NCBI GenBank assembly: GCA_963662155.1
Contig: OY759270.1
Span: 15,400,509 to 15,464,508 of the forward strand
Source of the DNA: Lamellibrachia columna
Taxonomy: Eukaryota > Annelida > Polychaeta > Sabellida > Siboglinidae
Length of the DNA: 64,000 bases
Direction: 5' to 3'
Shown piece after piece: positions 10,966-22,513 of the stretch. Position numbers and translations under genes: made by a program. Numbering within the stretch: the stretch's first letter is position 1; the number at the start of each line of letters is the position of its first letter. The notes beneath the pieces were generated by a model that worked only from the letters and a program-made list of their open reading frames with translations, was not told where the DNA came from and did no database searches.

Positions 10966-11587
10966 AGAGAAAGGGCACAAGATTTAACAAGATTTGCAAT
11001 CAAAACCAAAGGCCCAGATGGCAAGTGGACAACGAAGCCATTGGCTTCTCAAGAGTCCATCAGTATTCATCTACGTGTAACCCGCCCTCCTGTGTCCAAG
11101 TAGTTTTATTCAGGCTGCTAGAGGTTAGACAATGCGTAGAGAATGATTACTTCCTGATATCCAATCTACACTGATTCTTTACTAACTTTACCTCATGTCC
11201 TCTAGTTTTGCTATCTTTCTTCACTGAAAAATCATATTTCTATCAATATTTTCTTACCCACTCATACCTTCTGGTTCATTTAATATGGTATGTAAGAAAT
11301 TTCCTAAATCACCTGGGCATTTCAACTCACAACTGTATCGTACTAATGGTAACGTATAATCGTTGGTTACCAAGATACATACAAACGTATTTATTTTACG
11401 CAAACAACACTTCATAAAACGAATTAACTATTTTATTTTATTTTATTTATTAGTAAGCAGTGACCCGCAGGGATCCATAACAAAGAAAACTCGAATGTTT
11501 GCTGCTTTATGTGATGGCGTGATAGTCTGCGTGGTACATGTCGCGCCATCTGCCGATCAAAATTGCTGGATTGACTAGACAAGAGGC
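10966..11587. other. Intergenic sequence with no gene seen
   Basis: AT-rich with a short TTTTA run near 11430. No coding or RNA feature recognised. Confidence 0.5.
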
Positions 11588-11740
11588 GTGGTAACGTATC
11601 GGTTAGAACATCTCAATCAAGAGAACCCGGGATCGAATCATCTTGCTGCCGTTCAGAGGCTTTGGAAATTTATTAAACTCCACGTTACTACAGTTCACTC
11701 AGCTGTATGAAATAGTACCTGGCTACAGACAGAGGTAGAT
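11588..11740 (+). mobile_element. tRNA-derived SINE, copy 2
   Basis: Head: A-box-like 'tatcggttagaac', then 'ctcaatcaagagaacccggg' and B-box-like 'gggatcgaatca'. Tail: 'ttcactcagctgtatgaaat' and 'agtacctggctacag'. The layout is shared with the reverse-strand copy at 8150-8305. Confidence 0.7.
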
Positions 11741-11936
11741 ATATGAACGAATAGTCTGCGCAGTAATTGCAGCGTGCTGACCACTTCCTAAAGAAGTCGA
11801 GTTGGATTTAGAATGAACATCTCTTCCATCATTTTAATTTCATCTTCTTTATTTGTTGCCGAAAAAGAAAAATGGCATGACCACTTCAACCTCACATTCG
11901 AATACCACTGGCATATATGGTTATACAAACACCGGT

Positions 11937-11979
<43 letters not shown>

Positions 11980-11984
11980 CACAG

Positions 11985-12052
<68 letters not shown>

Positions 12053-12178
12053 GACACACACACACACACACCCGCACGCACGCACGCACACGCACACGCG
12101 CACGCGCACGCGCACGCGCACGCGCACACGCACACGCACACGCACACGCGCACGCGCACACGCACACGCACACACACA
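11937..12178. repeat. Compound microsatellite (CGCA)n-(CA)n-(CGCACA)n
   Basis: Begins with CGCA units, passes through about 75 bp of CA, then mixed CGCA/CGCGCA units. Long reading frames here are repeat artefacts. Confidence 0.95.
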
Positions 12179-12800
12179 CTGCAACCATGTGCATGTCGCC
12201 TGGTCATTATTTTTCCACAGTGAGTAAGTTAGTAACTCTAACACTATTTCATTGGTCCGGATCCACACTCAAGAGTACAATTATGCTGGTGCATCGGACA
12301 GTGTTTTGCGGGTATCAATGTGCGTTGTTCGCACATATAGTGTGCAATTCATAAGTACATTGCATTAAAACCAATTATTTGTAACATATTGTCCACATGT
12401 CGGCGTTGTGATCCACCAGTCGACGATTCACAGCTATTTAACTTAGCATACCCGGTGAAAGATATGAATACGTTATACGTTAATTGTTATAACCCGGAGT
12501 CTGATCTGGGAACAATCTGTCATCCGTTCATTTTATACGGTGTGATATATATTGTTTGATGTTTAATTGTTTTTCACAGGTGAGTCTGAAGCCAAGCCAG
12601 GATAAGAACACAACGCATGGTGTACCATATGTTACGAATCATGGGTTTTAACTTGAAAGTGATACACTGATGGGGTGCACACTACATAGGCAAGCAACGT
12701 TCTGCCCACAGATGGACGAAGAATGACTCCGGACAAGTCATAAGGTTGTAGCATATATTGCCGATATATACATACATGCATGCAAGTATGTATAATGCGC
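12179..12800. other. Intergenic sequence with no gene seen
   Basis: No recognisable gene or element. Confidence 0.5.
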
Positions 12801-12915
12801 CGTGAGCATGTATGTTTGTATGTATGCATGTATGTATGAATGTATGTATGTATGTATGTATGTATGTATGTATGTATGTATGCATGCATGCATGCATGCA
12901 TGCATGTATGTATAT
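12801..12915. repeat. (TATG)n microsatellite with (CATG) segment
   Basis: About 115 bp of TGTATG/TATG units then CATG units. It sits directly before block D copy 1, as a longer TATG array does before block D copy 2. Confidence 0.95.
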
Positions 12916-12924
12916 GTTATGCTG

Positions 12925-13369
12925 CCAGAAGTTTAGTTCCACACAAGCCAACGTGGAAAATGATGCTAGCAAGATAAATCGTCGTTGGCTTTAAAGTTTA
13001 AACCATTTGACACCTAGTAGCTGTGCGCCCGTTCGTTAGTGACACACGTGACGCACCTGCGCAGTCATGTTGCATGTTGTGTCTCAGTTCATTGTGAAAT
13101 GTAATATAATACGAAGTCACCGCTTGTGTAGAATCGGCGAACGATGACGTCAAAGCCAGAGTAGACTGCCAACCATTAATCCATGCAAGCCCTTCGTAAA
13201 CATCTAATTTATAACGGATGCCAGTTGTCAAGATTTTGACAAATGCTCAACATCATACTGGGACAACACGAGACTATTTCTTTTTGACACATGCAGTGAA
13301 AAAACATCAATATGTTATATACATATATACGACAGAGACCAGTGATGATGGTTATCTAGAAAAGAAGAA
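12925..13369. repeat. Block D copy 1, left half
   Basis: Runs 'ttatgctgcc', 'agccaacgtggaaaatgatgct', 'gcttgtgtagaatcggcgaac', 'aaccattaatccatgcaag', 'ataacggatgccagttgtc'. All recur in the same order at 31770-32140 and inverted at 34130-34490. No gene recognised. The copy is interrupted at about 13369 by the 27-bp satellite and resumes at about 19590. Confidence 0.85.
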
Positions 13370-16300
13370 AAGAAGACAGCAATGAGCGAGGAAGAAAAGA
13401 AGACCGCAATGAACGAGGAAGAAAAGAAGACAGCAATGAGCGAGGAAGAAAAGAAGACAGCAGTGAGCGAGGAAGAAAAGAAGACAGCAATGAGCGAGGA
13501 AGAAAAGAAGACAGCAATGAGCGAGGAAGAAAAGAAGACAGCAATGAGCGAGGAAGAAAAGAAGACAGCAATGAGCGAGGAAGAAAAGAAGACAGCAATT
13601 AGCGAGGAAGAAAAGAAGACAGCAATGAGCGAGGAAGAAAAGAAGACAGCAATGAGCGAGGAAGAAAAGAAGACAGCAATGAGCGAGGAAGAAAAGAAGA
13701 CAGCAATGAGCGAGGAAGAAAAGAAGACAGCAATGAGCGAGGAAGAAAAGAAGACAGCAATTAGCGAGGAAGAAAAGAAGACAGCAATGAGCGAGGAAGA
13801 AAAGAAGACAGCAAAGAGCGAGGAAGAAAAGAAGAGAGCAATGAGCGAGGAAGAAAAGAAGAGAGCAATGAGCGAGGAAGAAAAGAAGACAGTAATGAGC
13901 GAGGAAGAAAAGAAGACAGCAATGAGCGAGGAAGAAAAGAAGACAGCAATGAGCGAGGAAGAAAAGAAGACAGCAATGAGCGAGGAAGAAAAGAAGACAG
14001 CAATGAGCGAGGAAGAAAAGAAGACCGCAATGAGCGAGGAATAAAAGAAGACAGCAATGAGCGAGGAAGAAAAGAAGACAGCAGTGAGCGAGGAAGAAAA
14101 GAAGACAGCAGTGAGCGAGGAAGAAAAGAAGACAGCAATGAGCGAGGAAGAAAAGAAGACAGCAATTAGCGAGGAAGAAAAGAAGACAGCAATGAGCGAG
14201 GAAGAAAAGAAGACAGCAATGAGCGAGGAAGAAAAGAAGACCTCAATGAACGAGGAAGAAAAGAAGACAGCAATGAGCGAGGAAGAAAAGAAGACAACAG
14301 TGAGCGAGGAAGAAAAGAAGACAGCAGTGAGCGAGGAAGAAAAGAAGACAGCAATGAGTGAGGAAGAAAAGAAGACAGCAATGAGCGAGGAAGAAAAGAA
14401 GACAGCAATGAGCGAGGAAGAAAAGAAGACAGCAATGAGCGAGGAAGAAAAGAAGACAGCAATGAGCGAGGAAGAAAAGAAGACAGCAATGAGCGAGGAA
14501 GAAAAGAAGACAGCAATTAGCGAGGAAGAAAAGAAGACAGCAATGAGCGAGGAAGAAAAGAAGACAGCAATGAGCGAGGAAGAAAAGAAGACAGCAATGA
14601 GCGAGGAAGAAAAGAAGACAGCAATTAGCGAGGAAGAAAAGAAGACAGCAATGAGCGAGGAAGAAAAGAAGACAGCAATGAGCGAGGAAGAAAAGAAGAC
14701 AGTAATGAGCGAGGAAGAAAAGAAGACAGCAATGAGCGAGGAAAAAAAGAAGACAACAATGAGCGAGGAAGAAAAGAAGACAGCAATGAGCGAGGAAGAA
14801 AAGAAGACAGCAATGAGCGAGGAAGAAAAGAAGACCGCAATGAGCGAGGAAGAAAAGAAGACAGCAATGAGCGAGGAAGAAAAGAAGACAGCAGTGAGCG
14901 AGGAAGAAAAGAAGACAGCAGTGAGCGAGGAAGAAAAGAAGACAGCAATGACCGAGGAAGAAAAGAAGACAGCAGTGAGCGAGGAAGAAAAGAAGACAGC
15001 AATGAGCGAGGAAGAAAACAAGACAGCAATGAGCGAGGAAGAAAAGAAGACAGCAATGAGCGAGGAAGAAAAGAAGACAGCAATGAGCGAGGAAGAAAAG
15101 AAGACATCAATGAACGAGGAAGAAAAGAAGACAGCAATGAGCGAGGAAGAAAAGAAGACAGCAGTGAGCGAGGAAGAAAAGAAGACAGCAATGAGCGAGG
15201 AAGAAAAGAAGACAGCAATGAGCGAGGAAGAAAAGAAGACAGCAATGAGCGAGGAAGAAAAGAAGACAGCAATGAGCGAGAAAGAAAAGAAGACAGCAAT
15301 GAGCGAGGAAGAAAAGAAGACAGCAATGAGCGAGGAAGAAATGAAGACAGCAATGAGCGAGGAAGAAAAGAAGACCGCAATGAGCGAGGAAGAAAAGAAG
15401 ACAGCAATGAGCGAGGAAGAAAAGAAGACAGCAGTGAGCGAGGAAGAAAAGAAGACAGCAATGAGCGAGGAAGAAAAGAAGACAGCAGTGAGCGAGGAAG
15501 AAAAGAAGACAGCAATGAGCGAGGAAGAAAAGAAGACAGCAATGAGCGAGGAAGAAAAGAAGACAGCAATGAGCGAGGAAGAAAAGAAGACAGCAATGAG
15601 CGAGGAAGAAAAGAAGACAGCAATGTGCGAGGAAGAAAAGAAGACAGCAATGAGCGAGGAAGAAAAGAAGACAGCAATGAGCGAGGCAAAAAAGAAGACA
15701 GCAATGAGCGAGGACGAAAAGAAGACAGCAATGAGCGAGGAAGAAAAGAAGACCGCAATGAGCGAGGAAGAAAAGAAGACAGCAATGAGCGAGGAAGAAA
15801 AGAAGACAGCAATGAGCGAGGAAGAAAATAAGACAGCAATGAGCGAGGAAGAAAAGAAGACAGCAATGAGCGAGGAAGAAAATAAGACAGCAATGAGCGA
15901 GGAAGAAAAGAAGACAGCAATGAGCGAGGAAGAAAAGAAGACAGAAATGAGCGAGGAAGAAAAGAAGACAGCAATGAGCGAGGAAGAAAAGAAGACAGCA
16001 ATGAGCGAGGAAGAAAAGAAGACCGCAATGAGCGAGGAAGAAAAGAAGACAGCAATGAGCGAGGAAAAAAAGAAGACAGCAATGAGCGAGGAAGAAAAGA
16101 AGACAGCAATGTGCGAGGAAGAAAAGAAGACAGCAATGAGCGAGGAAGAAAAGAAGACAGCAATGAGCGAGGAAGAAAAGAAGACAGCAATGAGCGAGGA
16201 AGAAAAGAAGACAGCAGTGAGCGAGGAAGAAAAGAAGACAGCAGTGAGCGAGGAAGAAAAGAAGACAGCAATGACCGAGGAAGAAAAGAAGACAGCAGTG

Positions 16301-19300
16301 AGCGAGGAAGAAAAGAAGACAGCAATGAGCGAGGAAGAAAAGAAGACAGCAATGAGCGAGGAAGAAAAGAAGACAGCAATGAGCGAGGAAGAAAAGAAGA
16401 CAGCAATGAGCGAGGAAGAAAAGAAGACATCAATGAACGAGGAAGAAAAGAAGACAGCAATGAGCGAGGAAGAAAAGAAGACAGCAGTGAGCGAGGAAGA
16501 AAAGAAGACAGCAATGAGCGAGGAAGAAAAGAAGACAGCAATGAGCGAGGAAGAAAAGAAGACAGCAATGAGCGAGGAAGAAAAGAAGACAGCAATGAGC
16601 GAGAAAGAAAAGAAGACAGCAATGAGCGAGGAAGAAAAGAAGACAGCAATGAGCGAGGAAGAAAAGAAGACAGCAATGAGCGAGGAAGAAAAGAAGACCG
16701 CAATGAGCGAGGAAGAAAAGAAGACAGCAATGAGCGAGGAAGAAAAGAAGACAGCAGTGAGCGAGGAAGAAAAGAAGACAGCAATGAGCGAGGAAGAAAA
16801 GAAGACAGCAGTGAGCGAGGAAGAAAAGAAGACAGCAATGAGCGAGGAAGAAAAGAAGACAGCAATGAGCGAGGAAGAAAAGAAGACAGCAATGAGCGAG
16901 GAAGAAAAGAAGACAGCAATGAGCGAGGAAGAAAAGAAGACAGCAATGTGCGAGGAAGAAAAGAAGACAGCAATGAGCGAGGAAGAAAAGAAGACAGCAA
17001 TGAGCGAGGCAAAAAAGAAGACAGCAATGAGCGAGGACGAAAAGAAGACAGCAATGAGCGAGGAAGAAAAGAAGACCGCAATGAGCGAGGAAGAAAAGAA
17101 GACAGCAATGAGCGAGGAAGAAAAGAAGACAGCAATGAGCGAGGAAGAAAATAAGACAGCAATGAGCGAGGAAGAAAAGAAGACAGCAATGAGCGAGGAA
17201 GAAAATAAGACAGCAATGAGCGAGGAAGAAAAGAAGACAGCAATGAGCGAGGAAGAAAAGAAGACAGAAATGAGCGAGGAAGAAAAGAAGACAGCAATGA
17301 GCGAGGAAGAAAAGAAGACAGCAATGAGCGAGGAAGAAAAGAAGACCGCAATGAGCGAGGAAGAAAAGAAGACAGCAATGAGCGAGGAAAAAAAGAAGAC
17401 AGCAATGAGCGAGGAAGAAAAGAAGACAGCAATGTGCGAGGAAGAAAAGAAGACAGCAATGAGCGAGGAAGAAAAGAAGACAGCAATGAGCGAGGAAGAA
17501 AAGAAGACAGCAATGAGCGAGGAAGAAAAGAAGACAGCAGTGAGCGAGGAAGAAAAGAAGACAGCAATGAGCGAGGAAGAAAAGAAGACAGCAATGAGCG
17601 AGGAAGAAAAGAAGACAGCAATGAGCGAGGAAGAAAAGAAGACAGCAATGAGCGAGGAAGAAAAGAAGACAGCAATGAGCGAGAAAGAAAAGAAGACAGC
17701 AATGAGCGAGGAAGAAAAGAAGACAGCAATGAGCGAGGAAGAAAAGAAGACAGCAATGAGCGAGGAAGAAAAGAAGACCGCAATGAGCGAGGAAGAAAAG
17801 AAGACAGCAATGAGCGAGGAAGAAAGGAAGACAGCAGTGAGCGAGGAAGAAAAGAAGACAGCGATGTGCGAGGAAGAAAACAAGACAGCAATGAGCGAGG
17901 AAGAAAAGAAGACAGCAATGAGCGAGGAAAAAAAGAAGACAGCAAAGAGCGAGGACGAAAAGAAGACAGCAATGAGCGAGGAAGAAAAGAAGACCGCAAT
18001 GAGCGAGGAAGAAAAGAAGACAGCAATGAGCGAGGAAGAAAAGAAGACAGCAATGAGCAAGGAAGAAAAGAAGACAGCAATGAGCGAGGAAGAAAAGAAG
18101 ACAGCAATGAGCGAGGAAGAAAAGAAGACAGCAATGAGCGAGGAAGAAAAGAAGACAGCAATGAGCGAGGAAGAAAAGAAGACAGCAATGAGCGAGGAAG
18201 AAAAGAAGACAGCAATGAGCGAGGAAGAAAAGAAGACCGCAATGAGCGAGGAAGAAAAGAAGACAGCAATGAGCGAGGAAGAAAAGAAGACAGCAATGAG
18301 CGAGGAAGAAAAGAAGACAGCAATGAGCGAGAAAGAAAAGAAGACAGCAATGAGCGAGGAAGAAAAGAAGACAGCAATGAGCGAGGAAGAAAAGAAGACA
18401 GCAATGAGCGAGGAAGAAAAGAAGACCGCAATGAGCGAGGAAGAAAAGAAGACAGCAATGAGCGAGGAAGAAAAGAAGACAGCAGTGAGCGAGGAAGAAA
18501 AGAAGACAGCAATGTGCGAGGAAGAAAACAAGACAGCAATGAGCGAGGAAGAAAAGAAGACAGCAATGAGCGAGGAAAAAAAGAAGACAGCAAAGAGCGA
18601 GGACGAAAAGAAGACAGCAATGAGCGAGGAAGAAAAGAAGACAGCAATGAGCGAGGAAGAAAAGAAGACAGCAATGAGCGAGGAAGAAAAGAAGACAGCA
18701 ATGAGCAAGGAAGAAAAGAAGACAGCAATGAGCGAGGAAGAAAAGAAGACAGCAATGAGCGAGGAAGAAAAGAAGACAGCAATGAGCGAGGAAGAAAAGA
18801 AGACCGCAATGAGCGAGGAAGAAAAGAAGACAGCAGTGAGCGAGGAAGAAAAGAAGACAGCAGTGAGCGAGGAAGAAAAGAAGACAGCAATGAGCGAGGA
18901 AGAAAAGAAGACAGCAGTGAGCGAGGAAGAAAAGAAGACAGCAATGAGCGAGGAAGAAAAGAAGACAGCAATGAGCGAGGAAGAAAAGAAGACAGCAATG
19001 AGCGAGGAAGAAAAGAAGACAGCAATGAGCGAGGAAGAAAAGAAGACATCAATGAACGAGGAAGAAAAGAAGACAGCAATGAGCGAGGAAGAAAAGAAGA
19101 CAGCAATGAGCGAGGAAGAAAAGAAGACAGCAATGAGCGAGGAAGAAAAGAAGACATCAATGAGCGAGGAAGAAAAGAAGACAGCAATGAGCGAGGAAGA
19201 AAAGAAGACAGCAATGAGCGAGGAAGAAAAGAAGACAGCAATGAGCGAGGAAGAAAAGAAGACAGCAATGAGCGAGGAAGAAAAGAAGACAGCAATGAGC

Positions 19301-19589
19301 GAGGAAGAAAAGAAGACAGCAATGAGCGAGGAAGAAAAGAAGACAGCAATGAGCGAGGAAGAAAAGAAGACAGCAATTAGCGAGGACGAAAAGAAGACAG
19401 CAATGAGCGAGGAAGAAAAGAAGACAGCAATGAGCGAGGACAAAAAGAAGACAGCAATGAGCGAGGAAGAAAAGAAGACCGCAATGAGCGAGGAAGAAAA
19501 GAAGACAGCAATGAGCGAGGAAGAAAAGAAGACAGCAATGAGCGAGGAAGAAAAGAAGACAGCAATGAGCGAGGAAGAAAGTTTACAGG
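13370..19589. repeat. 6.2-kb satellite of about 230 tandem 27-bp units
   Basis: The consensus unit is AGCAATGAGCGAGGAAGAAA followed by AGAAGAC, 27 bp. It is stop-free in five of six frames; only one forward frame has a TGA in each unit. This yields huge spurious frames: AMSEEEKKT and EDSNERGRK forward, VFFSSSLIA and SSFLPRSLL reverse. The AMSEEEKKT frame is broken once, by TAA at 14042-14044. Most variants are single-base changes, with no bias towards silent positions that I can see. Sets of variants recur at fixed distances, 1,323 bp (49 units) and 648 bp (24 units), so the array grew partly by block duplication. An array-free paralogue of the flanks exists at 31.8-32.5 kb, so the array is best read as a non-coding insertion or expansion. 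Confidence 0.93.
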
Positions 19590-19860
19590 TTCTTAGAGAC
19601 TATGACGGTTTACTGCGGACCCTACAGCCATATGGTCTTATAATCGGTAAGCAATCATTCATCCTCGTAGAACTGTGCTGCTTGTTCGTAGGCTTCGTCA
19701 TTTATGTAAAAAGTATATTTTACTAGATGAAATACGCTCATGAAATCGTCATTGAAGGTTTAATTGTATTGAGCATATAATTTCTTGTGATGTGACTTCA
19801 CAGAATCGCAGTGTAAACCAGAACTTTAAAAACGTAGATGCGTCGTCTCTCCATTAAACT
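19590..19860. repeat. Block D copy 1, right half
   Basis: 'gacggtttactgcgga', 'cagccatatggtctt', 'tgaaatcgtcattgaaggtt' and 'cgcagtgtaaaccagaac' recur at 32227-32465. The satellite therefore splits one duplicated block. Confidence 0.85.
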
Positions 19861-20085
19861 TAATTATTTATGTTTATTGAAATCTTTCACAGTTGTCTTA
19901 TTTGTTTATTTGTATGTGTTTTATATTATCCTATAAGTCATTGCTTCTAGCTTTTTGTGCTTAAATATTCCCATCAAACTGACTATTTCCCAACATATAT
20001 CCTAGAAAATACAAATGTATTCTTCTTGTATTATGTTTGAAACAATTCGATGACAGGATGGACCACAAGATGGCGGCACCTAGAC

Positions 20086-20670
20086 CGGGAGCCCGGAACT
20101 TTTATTTATGCAAACGACGCGAAAAGGTTTTACCCCATGGACTGAAGGAACTACCCCCGGATATCTCAAAAATGCGTTGCTGCCTGTTCAGAGGTGGGGG
20201 GTTGCCCTCGAAATCACCCATCGAAGGGGGGGGCAAAAAAGTACATTATATTTATTTATGGGAATGACGCCAAGGCTAAAAACCGTGCCAAATCTTTCCT
20301 TGGGTCATTACGTACTCAGGGATCCCCGAGGAAAGAGTTGGCACTGTCTATAGCGTTAGCGTTATTGCTATTAATAAATGCCGCCGCCCCTTTCACACCT
20401 TTTGGGGTTGCTATTAGGGGGTATCCCCCACTTAAAATTGCTGGCATTTGGTCATTCCATACATTTGTCACAGTTTTTAGCCTTGGCGTCATTCCCATAA
20501 ATAAATGTACTTTTTTGCCCCTTTCGATGGGTGATTTCGGAGACAACCCCCCACCACAGACCCGGCAGCAAAGCATTTTTTGAGATGTCGAGGGGTGGTC
20601 CCTTCATTCCATGGGGTCAAACCTTTGGCGTCGTTTACATAAATAAAAGGTCTCGGCTCCCACCCTAACC
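20086..20670. mobile_element. Foldback/MITE-like element with arms of about 210 bp
   Basis: The left arm (about 20086-20300) and the reverse complement of the right arm (about 20450-20670) run in parallel: 'ttttatttatg', 'aaacgacgc', 'accccatgga', 'atctcaaaaa', 'gaaatcacccatcga', 'gcaaaaaagtacat', 'gggaatgacgccaaggctaa'. Only about 150 bp of loop separates them. There is no coding capacity. Such structures are typical of foldback elements or long-arm MITEs. Target-site duplications were not resolved. Confidence 0.8.
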
Positions 20671-20786
20671 AGGCACCTGGCGTAAAAACACAAACAAACG
20701 CATTTTCCTTTACATATGATGTTACCCGGCGGGAACATTTCTGTTTAGTTTGTGCTTGCTGAGATCGTTGTCTAGATATCACAACT

Positions 20787-21597
<811 letters not shown>

Positions 21598-22060
21598 AGG
21601 CTCTCACCCGATATCTGGCGAAGACAACAGCGTTGAGTGTCCCCGGCAGTCAACAGTAGGCCTACCCCGTGATTAATAGTTCCCCGTCAGATGTACGTGC
21701 GACAGAAATGTATATCACGCGATATCACACAGACACGGCTTCTCTGGCACGGAGACATTGATTGAATATCACGAGCTACCACAAAGAGCCATGTCTGCCC
21801 ACGGAGACATTGACTGGACTATTGCAGAGATCTACGTGTTTGTATATGTAGTTGATGTCATCCTTTTCCTATCCTTAGAGGCAGGAGAAAATGTTGCATA
21901 TGTTACTCAGTTATGCGGAGTGCCCTGCCAAGCTCCCTGTTCTGATTGGACTCAAATGTGTCCTATAACTATATTTAATGCAACGAAGTTGAAATCAGTT
22001 TAGCTGTTCCCCAATCCTCAACAGCGAAGGTATTATGCTCGTGAAACTCACCGGCTTTTC
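21598..22060. repeat. Block B copy of the 93-bp-family repeat, unamplified
   Basis: One copy of the series seen at 1873-2690 and amplified at 49951-50863, with the same downstream stretch 'gaggcaggag', 'tatgcggagtgc', 'ttccccaatcctcaacagcg'. Confidence 0.8.
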
Positions 22061-22513
22061 ATGCAACCACTTAGTTAAAATCAGTAAGCAAATACATTTG
22101 AATTACGTTTTACGACTGTTCAACGTAAATGACAAGAAACATTTGATGCTTGAACATACCACGTTATAATTATTGAATCAGTCCAATGTTTCGCATATAC
22201 TTGCTATTACATATCACCATACGATACATCTTAGTAGGGAAAGGTGTTCGTTAGTTTTACTCTGTTAGCACATGTTTACTCTGTTAGCAATGCAATCGTA
22301 TTATTGAGACAGTCACGTTACATTCTTATGAATATGAGGTCCTGTATTAATCGCTAAACTTCATCTACGACTTGACGCTATCGCAATCAGAATATGATCT
22401 ACACAGAACTGGGACGATGACTGCAGAGGTTAGCATTTCTTGCACGGCTTCTCGCATTAGCGGAACTGCACGTACGGCAGTTCTCTGAGTACCGGGCGTG
22501 GATGCGTCCCTTC
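22061..22513. other. 3' flank of serpin S3
   Basis: Closely matched by 50940-51427 downstream of the S4 pseudogene. No gene seen; presumably 3' UTR and spacer. Confidence 0.5.

Noticed and set aside
11788..12354. His-Thr or Val-Cys repeat proteins
   Set aside because: Translations of CA/CG microsatellite. Similar artefacts occur at 29.5, 31.4-31.8, 34.5 and 49.4-49.7 kb.
13315..19726. Giant reading frames of up to 2,042 codons on both strands
   Set aside because: They are the 27-bp satellite read in different frames. There is no unique sequence, the two strands are equally open, and an array-free paralogue of the flanks exists.
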